DNA of 64,000 bases from Catenovulum sediminis. GTDB lineage: Bacteria; Pseudomonadota; Gammaproteobacteria; Enterobacterales; Alteromonadaceae. This document shows positions 39,316 to 48,330 of this stretch, in pieces. How positions within the stretch are numbered: position 1 is the stretch's first letter; every line of letters starts with the position of its first letter. The notes below the pieces were generated by a model. It did not search any database. It had not been told where the DNA came from and saw only the letters and a program-made list of their open reading frames with translations. The stretch covers positions 186,001 through 250,000 of the forward strand of contig NZ_CP041661.1 in assembly GCF_007289895.1 (NCBI RefSeq), read 5' to 3'. The position numbers and the translations under genes were made by a program.

Positions 39316-40458
39316 CTATTGATTATCAGCAATTGCATCTGCCACACCTTGTAATGCGGGCTTAGCTTCTAATTCGCTGTTAAACAGTAATGGCCAGTCG
39401 GGCTGGTCGTATAAATTAATAATCCAGCTATCCGCATCCGTTATACCCCAAATAGTAATCCCGCCTCTTTGCGCTGCTGGTACGGTTTCAAGGTAAGCAG
39501 AAACAACTTCGTAGTAACGTTCTTTTTGACGTTCCGCGATATCCGGTGTTAACGCGTCGTCATTGTTTGCTGCATTCATACGAATGTCTAATTCGGTAAT
39601 TTTAACTTTAATACCTAAATCAACGACCTTTTGAAAATGTGCTTTTATGGTATCAGCGCTGGGTGAATCTGCTCCAATATGCATTTGAAAACCGACCCCA
39701 TCAATTGGAATATTACGCGCCTGAAAATCTTTTACCATTGCCACTACAGCGTCAATTTTAGGCTCACTGCTTGAAAGGTTATAATCATTGTAATATAGCT
39801 CGGCATTGGCATCTGCGGATCGGGCTGTGGTAAATGCACGTTCGATAAACTCTGCACCAATATTCTGATACCAAATTGAGCCATCATCCCGATATTCTCC
39901 ATTTTCTAAAAAGGCTTCGTTTACGACATCCCAACTTTGCAAACGCCCTGAAAAATGTGTCGCTATCTGTGTTACATGATTTTCCATCATGTCGATCCAC
40001 TCAACTTTACTGCCACTGAATGATTCCATCCAACCAGCAGTTTGACTATGCCACACTAAAACATGACCGTGCACACTCAAACCATTGTTCGCCGCAAAAT
40101 TAACCAGCTCATCCGCAGCATCAAAATTAAAGTTGCCTTGTGACGGGTGCAATGCATCCATCTTCATTATATTTTCAGCCGAAACCTGGCTAAAATGCTG
40201 AAGTACAATATTTTTTCTTTCTTCACTGACAAAAATACTGTTTGAGGCACCGCCCGCTGGAACCGCGACGCCAATCGGTAAATCAGCCCCTTCTTTTAGA
40301 CTAGTCACAGTTACCTGTGAATATTCAGTCAAAGGTTCATCAAGTTGAAGTCCGTCGTTAGAATAATGCGCTTCAGGAATGTTGGTATTGCCTGAGCCAC
40401 ATGCGACCAAACCAATCAAAGTGCAACTCGTAACAAGTGCTTTTAATATCTTATTCAT
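39316..40458 (-). CDS. GH10 endo-1,4-beta-xylanase, lipoprotein (second copy)
   Basis: 380 residues, lipoprotein signal (LIGLVAC). GH10 barrel motifs: ENIMKMDALHPSQG, GHVLVWHSQTAGWM, SWDVVNEAFLENG with acid/base Glu near 181, YYNDYNLS, GVGFQMHIG, KITELDIRM with nucleophile Glu near 288, and ITIWGITDADSWI. It differs well beyond a recent duplicate from the GH10 at 18482. It lies 63 bases after the CBM lipoprotein gene, which may tether it or present substrate to it at the cell surface. Confidence 0.95.
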   Translation of the reverse strand: MNKILKALVTSCTLIGLVACGSGNTNIPEAHYSNDGLQLDEPLTEYSQVTVTSLKEGADLPIGVAVPAGGASNSIFVSEERKNIVLQHFSQVSAENIMKMDALHPSQGNFNFDAADELVNFAANNGLSVHGHVLVWHSQTAGWMESFSGSKVEWIDMMENHVTQIATHFSGRLQSWDVVNEAFLENGEYRDDGSIWYQNIGAEFIERAFTTARSADANAELYYNDYNLSSSEPKIDAVVAMVKDFQARNIPIDGVGFQMHIGADSPSADTIKAHFQKVVDLGIKVKITELDIRMNAANNDDALTPDIAERQKERYYEVVSAYLETVPAAQRGGITIWGITDADSWIINLYDQPDWPLLFNSELEAKPALQGVADAIADNQ

Positions 40459-40521
40459 AAATTAACCGTGTCGTTTATATTGTTTTTTTAAATGAGGGAT
40501 AGATAAAGTGTTAGCTTCCAG

Positions 40522-41664
40522 CTAATCCGTTTCCGGTGAAGCTGGATTAATTGTAAAGTTATCAATTAAGTAGCTAGCCTCAGCATCACTGCTTTCGATA
40601 TAAACAAAAATGCCCGTTGGAGCCTCAGATTCCCCCATAGCATCTACCGTATATTGACCGGTTAATTGTACCCAGTCTGCATTGCTAGCATCGGTTAAAG
40701 GCAAAACTTCACCGTATTGGTCGTTTGCAGTACCGAAACTATATTTTATCGAAGCTTTAACCTGAGCGGCTTCCTTATCTAATAATTTCAGCCAAAAACT
40801 GAACTCATATGTGTTACCAACCACTAAGGTTTCAACCAATTCAACACCTGGCGCATTCCAGCCAGCGGTTCTTCCTGTCGCACTTAATGCATGTGATCCT
40901 ACTTTTGCATTTTCAACCGCTTCAATGGTGATCCCACCTTGTTGCGACCAATCACCCACTGTACCGTCGTCAAAATTAGCAGAATACAAATCACTCTGAG
41001 TTTCTTCTTCCGATGCAGCCTGCACTTGTTCAACCACAAAATTATCAATCAAATAATCCACGCCAGCTTCTGGACCTTCAACATACAAAAAAGCTTCCGT
41101 GACTGTCCCTTCCGCTGTAAATGTATAAGTTCCTTTAACTTCCACCCAATCAGAGTCGCTCGCTGCAACGGCTTCAGTCACACCGTTATATGTTGTTTCT
41201 TGTCCTTCTACACTGGTTTTTAACGTCATTTTAATGTTTGCAGCGTCGCTGCCTGACAGTTTAACCCAAGCTGAAAACTGATATGTTTTACCCACCTCTA
41301 ATTGTTCAGTCAGGACAACCCCTGGTGCATTCCAGTTCTCGGCACGGCCACTTGCTTCAAGCGCATAGACACCATCTTGCGCATCCTGCACCGTTGCCAT
41401 CCCAACCGAGCCTTGTGCAATCCAGTCTCCGACTGTGCCATCTTCAAAACTGGTTTGATAAACAATAGCAGCATTTTGATCACTACCTTCACCGCTATCG
41501 TCATTCGTGTCGCTATCGTCATTAGTGTCGCCACCTTCATCCTCAGAATTTTGGGGTTGCTCAACTTCAACTGTCCAAGCGCTTTCTTCATCGGTTTCCC
41601 AGCTACAAGCTGTAATGCTACCTGTTGCAAGTATTAATACTAATATATGGTTCAACTTAAACAT
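40522..41664 (-). CDS. Lipoprotein with two carbohydrate-binding (CBM4/9/22-like) modules, no catalytic domain
   Basis: 380 residues from ATG 41664, chosen because AAAGG lies upstream and a lipoprotein signal follows (ATGSITAC); the frame runs back to 41733 through the regulatory motif and that part is not coding. An acidic Asp/Asn/Ser linker (DTNDDSDTNDDSGEG) leads to two repeats of about 150 residues. Each begins with a YxxxFEDGTVGDW or ANFDDGTVGDW motif, has GRAENWNAPGV or GRTAGWNAPGV, and ends in YLIDNFVVE or YLIDNFTIN. This is the jelly-roll pattern of CBM4/9/16/22. It probably binds xylan at the surface. It is first in an operon with GH10 and GH51. Confidence 0.85.
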   Translation of the reverse strand: MFKLNHILVLILATGSITACSWETDEESAWTVEVEQPQNSEDEGGDTNDDSDTNDDSGEGSDQNAAIVYQTSFEDGTVGDWIAQGSVGMATVQDAQDGVYALEASGRAENWNAPGVVLTEQLEVGKTYQFSAWVKLSGSDAANIKMTLKTSVEGQETTYNGVTEAVAASDSDWVEVKGTYTFTAEGTVTEAFLYVEGPEAGVDYLIDNFVVEQVQAASEEETQSDLYSANFDDGTVGDWSQQGGITIEAVENAKVGSHALSATGRTAGWNAPGVELVETLVVGNTYEFSFWLKLLDKEAAQVKASIKYSFGTANDQYGEVLPLTDASNADWVQLTGQYTVDAMGESEAPTGIFVYIESSDAEASYLIDNFTINPASPETD

Positions 41665-41680
41665 GATGGTACCTTTACCG

Positions 41681-41701
41681 TAATAGTCACAAAAACCATA
41701 A
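41681..41701. promoter_or_regulatory. Shared regulatory motif, copy D (CBM/GH10/GH51 operon)
   Basis: TAATAGTCACAAAAACCATA matches the consensus fully. The whole 21-base stretch is identical to copy C at 22276-22296. It ends 17 bases upstream of the lipoprotein start codon, a position suited to repression. Confidence 0.65.
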
Positions 41702-41979
41702 AGAGTATACAAATGAGTTATCAAATTTGTCAATGCATTGTTATATTTATTTTAACTATATTGAGCTAACTCTTAAAGTTAGCCATCAATAACCAAAATA
41801 TTTAATAACAAACATATACTTAAAATCATCCAACCAGAACTCAAACACTGACTAAACCGCACACATTAAGCCAGTTAACACCTATAAAAACGGGTTTATT
41901 TCCCTATTCTCAGCAAAACACACGCTAGTCGAGTTAAAAATTGATATTGAAATGTTATATATTTTTAGTTAGATTAACC

Positions 41980-42000
41980 TTATTGTTATATGAACAATAA
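41980..42000. promoter_or_regulatory. Shared regulatory motif, copy E (acetylesterase/GH115 operon)
   Basis: TTATTGTTATATGAACAATA (41980-41999) matches the consensus fully and carries the exact arms TTATTGTT and AACAATAA around ATATG. It ends 9 bases before the ATG at 42010, overlapping the expected ribosome-binding region. The rest of the 345-base gap (41665-42009) contains the divergent promoters and no gene. Confidence 0.6.
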
Positions 42001-42009
42001 TAAACCAAG

Positions 42010-43959
42010 ATGAAAAAACAGATAGTTAAGCCGTTAGTCCTTTTAAGTTTGATGAGTTTGTCTACTTTGGCACAGGCAAAAATCAAACTCGCTCCACAAT
42101 TCGCCGATTCAATGATCTTACAGCGAAACACTGCTAACGTAATCAGCGGTTACTCAGATCAAGATGAGACTTTGCTCATTCAGTTGGATGGAAAAACCAT
42201 AGATAGAACAACCATTCAAGCGGGTTACTGGCAAACAAAGTTACCCAAAATGTCCGCCGGTGGGCCTCACAGGTTGACATTTATAACAGCAAATCAGCAA
42301 CTGGAACTCAAGGACGTATTATTTGGTGACGTCTGGTTTGTATCTGGCCAATCCAATATGGAGTTGCCGATGCAGCGCGTTGGATTGACCTATAAAAACG
42401 AACTTAAGCAAGATCACTTTCCACAAATCCGCCAGTTAAAAATAGACAAACACTCAGCCTATAATGGACCACTCAAGCAAGTAAAATCTGCCAACTGGCT
42501 TAAAGCGGAATCAGGCAATATAGGCTCTTTTTCAGCGGTCGGTTATTTTTTTGCGAAAAAAATCCACCAACAAACGGGTGTGCCGGTAGCTATCATCAAT
42601 AATGCATATGGCGGCTCTCGCGCTCAGGGTTGGATGAGCGAAGCTGCTTTAAAAGCATTTCCGGAAGATTATCAAACGGTGCAAAATAATCAGCAAGACG
42701 GTTATTTAGAAAAAATACAACAACAAGATAAAACTAACAGCAATAATTGGTGGCAAAAACTAAATCAAAGTGATTTAGGCAAACAATATAACTGGCAAAA
42801 TCCAGACTATGACGACAGTTACTGGCGTACTATGTCGGTTCCGGGTTATTGGGGCGATCAGGGCACCGAGGATTTTAGTGGTGCAGCCTGGTATAGAACC
42901 ACTTTTAACCTCACGCCCGCTCAGGCGCAGCAAAACGGATTTTTAGAACTGGGGAGAATTATTGACTCTGATACAACCTATGTGAACGGGGTAGAAGTTG
43001 GTCATGTTAGTTATCAATACCCACCGCGCCGTTACACTATTGATAGCAGCCTTCTAAAAGCTGGGGTAAATTCTCTGGTTGTACGCATTGTTGCGCCTGC
43101 CGGACAAGGTGGTTTTATTCCAGATAAACCTTATCAAATCAGTTTTGCTGATAGTAAAATTAATCTAGCGGGTATCTGGAAATTCCGTTTTGGCGCGAAA
43201 ATGGACAATGCACCATCGACTCAATTTTGGCCACATATGCAACCAAATGCAATGTATAACGCGATGTTTGCGCCACTTAAAAACATGCAAGTTAAAGGCG
43301 TAATTTGGTATCAGGGCGAATCTAACGCTGGTCATCCAGAAAAGTATGCCAAAGTGTTTCCGGCAATGATCCAAAACTGGCGAGAGACACTTAACAACCC
43401 GCGTCTACCATTTATTTTTACTCAACTTGCCAATTATATGAGTGCGGATAAAGACCCTTCCAACGCTGGTTGGGCACAAACTCGAGCAGCGCAGGCGGCG
43501 GCTCTTAAACTGGCTAATACAGCGATGATCACAGCTATTGATGTAGGCGAATGGAATGATATTCATCCACTCAATAAAAAAACGGTCGGGGATAGATTTG
43601 CATTGGCTGCGCTGAACACTGTATATGGCCAACACAATGTCGTTTATCAAGGGCCAATTTTAAGCTGCGCCCTGCAAACAGACAATCAAATTGTTATTAA
43701 AATTGAAAACCCACAAAACGGCTTATTCATCAAAGGCGAAAAGCTAGACGGTTTTGCAATTTCTAACGATGGCACAAGCTATCAGTGGGTAGATGCCAAA
43801 ATTAAAGACGCGAATATTATTATCAATACAGCGGATGCCAGCCAAGTTAAGTTTGTCCGCTATGCATGGCAAAGCAATCCTGAACGCGCAAACTTAACCA
43901 ATAACAAAGCGTTACCAGCTTATCCGGCAGAGTTGCCGGTATCAACAACTTGTCATTAA
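42010..43959 (+). CDS. SGNH-type acetylesterase (sialate O-acetylesterase-like; CE20-like acetylxylan esterase candidate)
   Basis: 649 residues with a signal peptide ending in LAQA. The catalytic domain is split: FVSGQSNMELPM carries the nucleophile Ser near 115, GVIWYQGESNAGHPEKY is the block-III region, and AIDVGEWNDIHPLNK provides the Asp-His pair near 516-519. A jelly-roll insert (DYDDSYWRTMSVPGYWGD to SLVVRIVAPAG) interrupts it, as in the long 9-O-acetylesterase/CE20 proteins, some of which deacetylate xylan. Sialate is an unlikely substrate here. It is followed 26 bases later by GH115, so removal of acetyl groups from glucuronoxylan is the best guess. The ribosome-binding site is weak. 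Confidence 0.8.
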   Translation: MKKQIVKPLVLLSLMSLSTLAQAKIKLAPQFADSMILQRNTANVISGYSDQDETLLIQLDGKTIDRTTIQAGYWQTKLPKMSAGGPHRLTFITANQQLELKDVLFGDVWFVSGQSNMELPMQRVGLTYKNELKQDHFPQIRQLKIDKHSAYNGPLKQVKSANWLKAESGNIGSFSAVGYFFAKKIHQQTGVPVAIINNAYGGSRAQGWMSEAALKAFPEDYQTVQNNQQDGYLEKIQQQDKTNSNNWWQKLNQSDLGKQYNWQNPDYDDSYWRTMSVPGYWGDQGTEDFSGAAWYRTTFNLTPAQAQQNGFLELGRIIDSDTTYVNGVEVGHVSYQYPPRRYTIDSSLLKAGVNSLVVRIVAPAGQGGFIPDKPYQISFADSKINLAGIWKFRFGAKMDNAPSTQFWPHMQPNAMYNAMFAPLKNMQVKGVIWYQGESNAGHPEKYAKVFPAMIQNWRETLNNPRLPFIFTQLANYMSADKDPSNAGWAQTRAAQAAALKLANTAMITAIDVGEWNDIHPLNKKTVGDRFALAALNTVYGQHNVVYQGPILSCALQTDNQIVIKIENPQNGLFIKGEKLDGFAISNDGTSYQWVDAKIKDANIIINTADASQVKFVRYAWQSNPERANLTNNKALPAYPAELPVSTTCH

Positions 43960-43985
43960 ATTGTCATTAATTGTTAGGTGATATT

Positions 43986-46865
43986 TTGAACTTATCTAAA
44001 CTAAAACAACAAATCTGCCTGCTGGCAGCTTTGTTATGCAGTCTGCTCCAGCCGGTTTTTGCATTTGGTGTACAGCAGTTTATCTATGCCGACCAATCAG
44101 CCACAGATACCAAACAAAGCATGGTGATTGTTGGCCAGTCTAATGCCAGTATTTTTGTTGCAGCGAATGAAAGCAAAGGTGTTTTGAGAGCGGCTCAAGA
44201 CTTACAAGACGATCTACAGGCGGTTACCGGTCAAAAATTACCGCTCATAAATGACTTAACAACCGCCAGCGGTAATGTCATTGTTATAGCCACTATCGGC
44301 CAATCTCAATTACTAAAACAGCTTGAACAAGCGGCAAAAATCAATTTAACAGCCATTGACAATCAATGGGATGCGTATCAGATCCAATTGGCTAATGATA
44401 TATCCCCCAAGATAAAAAAAGCTTTAATCATTGCGGGCAGTAATAAGCGCGGCGCTATTTATGGCACGTATGATATTAGTGAACAAGCGGGTGTTTCTCC
44501 TTGGTATTACTGGGCGGATATACCGGTCAAAAAATCTAAAACCTTATTCAGCCAATTACACAAGCCCATTGTAGAAATCCCTAAAGTCAAGTATCGCGGT
44601 ATCTTTTTAAATGATGAAGCACCGGCTCTGACTAACTGGGTAAATAAAAACTTTGGTGGTTACAATCATCAGTTTTATGTCAATGTATTTGAGTTAATGC
44701 TACGCCTTAAAGCCAATTATCTCTGGCCGGCAATGTGGAATAATGCGTTTGCAGACGATGACAGACAAAACATGGTGCTGGCTGATGAATATGGCATCGT
44801 CATGGGCACATCACACCACGAACCTATGATGCGAGCCGATAAAGAGTGGGATAGAGACGGCGAAGGAGAATGGCAATATTCAACCAACCGTCAAAACTTA
44901 TATCAGTTCTGGCAACGCGGAGTAAAACGCAATGCGCCATACGAAAGCCTATATACACTCGGCATGCGTGGTCGCGAAGACAGCGCAATGCAAGAAGGTG
45001 AAAACATCAAATTGTTGGAACAAATTGTTGCCGACCAACGCCGAATTTTAGCCAAGCAAATTAAAGACAAAAACTTGCAGGATATTCCACAGGTCTGGTG
45101 TTTATATAAAGAAGTTCAGGCATTTTACGAAAAAGGCATGCGTGTACCAGACGATGTGATTTTGCTTTGGGCAGATGATAACTGGGGCAATATTCGCCGC
45201 TTACCGACACAGGCAGAGCAAGCCAGAAGCGGTGGTGCTGGGGTGTATTATCATTTTGATTATGTCGGCGGACCACGCTCATACCGCTGGATCAATGTTA
45301 CCCCTATTGCAAAGATTTGGGAGCAAATGAATCAAGCTTATATATTTAATGCGAATCAAATCTGGATAACCAATGTAGGCGATTTAAAACCTATGGAATA
45401 CCCAACCGAGTTTTTTTTAAAAATGGCTTGGGATCCAACTGATTTTAATCAAAATAATCTCGATGCATACGGTATTGACTGGGCAACCAGATACTTTGGC
45501 TCACAATACGCAGAGCAAATCAATCAACTTGTCAAAACCTATACTCGTCACAACCAACGCAGAAAACCAGAGTTAATGTCTGCCGATGTTTATAGCCAAA
45601 TCCATTATAATGAAGCAGATCGAATCGAACAGGAACTAAATGAAGCAGTGGCGCTAGCTGAATCCCTTTATCATAAAATAGATAAAACGAGACAGGATGC
45701 GTTTTTCCAGCTCGTCCTGCACCCAGTTAAAGCCACCGCCATTGTCAGTAAGCTATATTTTGCAACTGCGAAAAACCGATTATATGCAATGCAAGGGCGA
45801 GTGAATGCGAATAAATATGCCACCTTAGCTCGAACCTTATTTGCAAAAGATGCAGCCCTTAAAGCTGAGTATGATTCTATTAACCAAGGTAAATGGCAGC
45901 ATTTTATGGATCAACCCCATATAGGCTATAACAACTGGAATAACCCAGCGGCCGATACGCTACCCGTTTTATATGAGTACCAACCTCACCCAAGTGCTGA
46001 AATGGGATTAACAGTAGAAGGCAGTGCCGCCAGTTTCCCGGATACCGGCAGTTTCAACCTTGAATTTGACTCTATGGGGCTAGCAAAACGCGGCATTGAA
46101 CTTTATAACCGGGGCTTAACGCCCTACAAGTTTAATGTTCAAACATCCGCTGACTGGATCAAACTCAACCACCTAAATGGCGAGGTTACCGACCATTTAC
46201 AACTGCAAGTTTCGATTGACTGGCGTAAATTACCAGCCGGGCAACATAAAGGCAGCATTAGTATTAAAGGGACTAGCTGGCAAGCAGCTCAAATCCACAT
46301 AACAGCTAACAAGGCGCCGCAAAAGCTAACCCAAAAAGCAACCGGTTTTGTCGAAGCCGATGGTTATGTAGCAATAAACGCAGCGAACTTTAGCCAAGCC
46401 AATACTGTTGAGGGTTATCGCTGGCAAGTGATTAAGGGTTTAGGCAGAACGGCGGATACCATCTCTGTCTTTCCTAAAAGTTACCGAACCTTTGACATCC
46501 GTGATGATCATCCGGTTGTTGAATACCCAGTTAGCTTTTTCTCAACCGGCCAGTTTGCCGTTGAAATACAGGCTCTGCCAACGCTCAGTTACTTTCCTGA
46601 TAGAACACCCAAATTAGGGATCTCAGTGAATAATGGTCCGGTTAGGGTAATTGAATTGGATTTATCCACTAAAAAACCAGCGTGGGGTGCAGCGGTTAGT
46701 GAAGGCATTCGTAAAATTAAAACGAATATTGTTATTGATAAAGCAGGCCAGCATACAATTCAATTGCACAATCTGGATTTATCCGTTGGGGTTGAGCGTA
46801 TTTTGATTGACACCGGCGGTTTAAAACCCAGTTACCTTGGCCCACCAGAGAGCCAATTTAAATAA
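43986..46865 (+). CDS. GH115 xylan alpha-1,2-glucuronidase (second copy), secreted
   Basis: 959 residues from a TTG at 43986, chosen because AGGTG lies 5 bases upstream and a clean signal peptide follows (ending LLQPVFA); the frame reaches back to another TTG at 43971. The domain order matches the GH115 at 8625: VIVIATIGQSQLLKQL, KYRGIFLNDEAPALTNW, ANYLWPAMWNNAF, GTSHHEPMMRADKEW, YTLGMRGREDSAM, VILLWADDNWGNIRRLP, YHFDYVGGPRSY, then a helical domain and a C-terminal sandwich (VEADGYVAI). It lacks the lipobox of the first copy, so the two differ in location, and probably in substrate (decorated polymer versus oligomer). Acetylesterase is its operon partner. Confidence 0.92.
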   Translation: MNLSKLKQQICLLAALLCSLLQPVFAFGVQQFIYADQSATDTKQSMVIVGQSNASIFVAANESKGVLRAAQDLQDDLQAVTGQKLPLINDLTTASGNVIVIATIGQSQLLKQLEQAAKINLTAIDNQWDAYQIQLANDISPKIKKALIIAGSNKRGAIYGTYDISEQAGVSPWYYWADIPVKKSKTLFSQLHKPIVEIPKVKYRGIFLNDEAPALTNWVNKNFGGYNHQFYVNVFELMLRLKANYLWPAMWNNAFADDDRQNMVLADEYGIVMGTSHHEPMMRADKEWDRDGEGEWQYSTNRQNLYQFWQRGVKRNAPYESLYTLGMRGREDSAMQEGENIKLLEQIVADQRRILAKQIKDKNLQDIPQVWCLYKEVQAFYEKGMRVPDDVILLWADDNWGNIRRLPTQAEQARSGGAGVYYHFDYVGGPRSYRWINVTPIAKIWEQMNQAYIFNANQIWITNVGDLKPMEYPTEFFLKMAWDPTDFNQNNLDAYGIDWATRYFGSQYAEQINQLVKTYTRHNQRRKPELMSADVYSQIHYNEADRIEQELNEAVALAESLYHKIDKTRQDAFFQLVLHPVKATAIVSKLYFATAKNRLYAMQGRVNANKYATLARTLFAKDAALKAEYDSINQGKWQHFMDQPHIGYNNWNNPAADTLPVLYEYQPHPSAEMGLTVEGSAASFPDTGSFNLEFDSMGLAKRGIELYNRGLTPYKFNVQTSADWIKLNHLNGEVTDHLQLQVSIDWRKLPAGQHKGSISIKGTSWQAAQIHITANKAPQKLTQKATGFVEADGYVAINAANFSQANTVEGYRWQVIKGLGRTADTISVFPKSYRTFDIRDDHPVVEYPVSFFSTGQFAVEIQALPTLSYFPDRTPKLGISVNNGPVRVIELDLSTKKPAWGAAVSEGIRKIKTNIVIDKAGQHTIQLHNLDLSVGVERILIDTGGLKPSYLGPPESQFK

Positions 46866-46882
46866 CTATCGGATTGCAAATA

Positions 46883-47065
46883 ATGACTAAACTAAAAGCA
46901 TCAATAGGCAGCGTTGTGCTTTTAGTTTTGCTTGCATTAGCCGACTCAAGCGACAAACTTTGTCGGCTAATAAAGGACTGCTCCTGTAAACCTTTCAAAA
47001 TATATTTGTTGAAGTTATGTGTAAGGTTTAATCGACTTCCCCCAGCAGCAAAAGCTTCTTCTTAA
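46883..47065 (+). pseudogene. Short ORF with signal-peptide-like start, possible gene remnant
   Basis: 60 residues. MTKLKASIGSVVLLVLLALA looks like a secretion signal, but the rest (Cys- and Lys-rich, ending PPAAKASS) matches nothing I recognise. A hairpin-forming pair TTAGCCGAC/GTCGGCTAA lies inside it at about 46938-46973 and may simply be the 3' structure of the GH115 transcript. It could be the start of a gene whose body was deleted, or chance. Confidence 0.25.
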
Positions 47066-47477
47066 GCTTTGCTTATTATCTAATCAAAAACGCATGATAT
47101 GCACAGCCCCATAATAGTAATAAAAACAATAAGATTATACCATCGAACCCTTTATCCAATGAAAAATGAGTAGTAAGCCTATATAGTGATTTGATTTCAG
47201 ACTAAAACTCATGCTCTGATGCAAGTTAAGAAATACAAAAACCTGATTAAAAAAAATAAAATTTATTAAATAATTACAATAATTTAAACCAACCAAACAG
47301 ATTATTACCGGGCAACTTTAAAAACTGGCATGTCAACCCGTCAAGCACAATATGATACGATTATATGTGTTAAGATTGTTAAACAAAAACAATGGTTTTC
47401 ATTGCCTATCGACGGCTTTTCACTTAACATAGTCAAATGATATTTAAGCCAGATATATAACAACACTAAAGAAATAG
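47066..47477. other. Intergenic region upstream of the NUDIX-type regulator
   Basis: 412 A+T-rich bases with no supported gene and no copy of the shared 20-base motif. The promoter of the regulator gene must lie here; no convincing box was picked out. Confidence 0.4.
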
Positions 47478-48209
47478 ATGATAGAACCCAATAAACTACG
47501 CGCGCCAGAAATGGATAAAGAAGAATACTTGCCAGATGATTGCATGAAAAACATCACGGTAGACAACCTGATATTTGCAATGGAAGCCGGCAAACTAAAG
47601 CTGTTGTTAGCTAAATATAAGCATGGTATCGCCGCAAATAAATGGGGGTTAATTGGTCACTGGGTAAAACTTGATGAAGATTTAGAAACGGCCGCTTATC
47701 GAGTGGTTACACAATCAACCGGAGTTAAAAACTTTCATCTAGACCAACTGGCCGCTTTTGGTAAAGTAAACCGTTATCCGCTTAGACGTATCGTAACCGT
47801 TGTGTATTACTCACTCGTTAGAATGGAAGAAGTGAATATTGTACAAGGTAAAAATACACTAGAGGTTGCGTGGTTCGATGTGAAGTCTCTGCCCGAACTC
47901 ATCTTTGATCACAACGAAATTGTTGAGTCTTGCTTAAACCACCTGAAATACAAAGTCCGCCATGAGCCAATAGGCTTTAGCTTATTACCCGAAAAATTTA
48001 CTTTGTTGCAATTACAAGAGATTTACGAAGCTATTTTAGATGTAAAATTGGATAAACCCAATTTCCGCCGTAAAATTCAAAAAATGAATTTACTAATAAA
48101 TTGCAAAGAAAAACAAAAAGATGTGGCACATCGCGCTGCCAGTTTATACAGATTTGATATCAATGTTTATGAGAAATTGAAAGATTTTGGATTTAACTTT
48201 GAGTATTAA
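47478..48209 (+). CDS. NrtR-like transcriptional regulator (degenerate NUDIX domain plus winged helix)
   Basis: 243 residues, cytoplasmic. Residues about 28-150 have the NUDIX fold (VDNLIFAMEAGKLKLLLAKY, then WGLIGHWVKLDEDLETAAYRV). The catalytic REuxEE part of the NUDIX box is replaced by YRVVTQ, so hydrolysis is unlikely. Residues about 155-243 form a winged-helix DNA-binding domain (FTLLQLQEIYEAIL, NFRRKIQKMNLL, RAASLYRFD). NrtR-family proteins include ligand-sensing regulators of sugar catabolism that bind palindromes of about 20 bases. Its position next to the acetylesterase/GH115 operon makes it the main local candidate to bind the shared 20-base motif (inference). Confidence 0.8.
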   Translation: MIEPNKLRAPEMDKEEYLPDDCMKNITVDNLIFAMEAGKLKLLLAKYKHGIAANKWGLIGHWVKLDEDLETAAYRVVTQSTGVKNFHLDQLAAFGKVNRYPLRRIVTVVYYSLVRMEEVNIVQGKNTLEVAWFDVKSLPELIFDHNEIVESCLNHLKYKVRHEPIGFSLLPEKFTLLQLQEIYEAILDVKLDKPNFRRKIQKMNLLINCKEKQKDVAHRAASLYRFDINVYEKLKDFGFNFEY

Positions 48210-48330
48210 TTTTGTAATGCTTTAACTCTCACATTAATATCGTCAAGCGTCCCACTCAGCCCTAGTAGTTACTCGTTACTCTGGGTACAATTGAATTTTA
48301 AATTTTAAAATTTAATCAGGGAGTTATCGT

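Noticed and set aside
41665-41733. Reading-frame extension upstream of the CBM lipoprotein.
   Set aside because: It lacks a signal peptide, runs through the regulatory motif and the good ribosome-binding site precedes ATG 41664.
42010-43959. Sialic-acid metabolism from the sialate O-acetylesterase similarity.
   Set aside because: No other sialate gene is present; xylan context and the CE20-like split domain favour acetylxylan.
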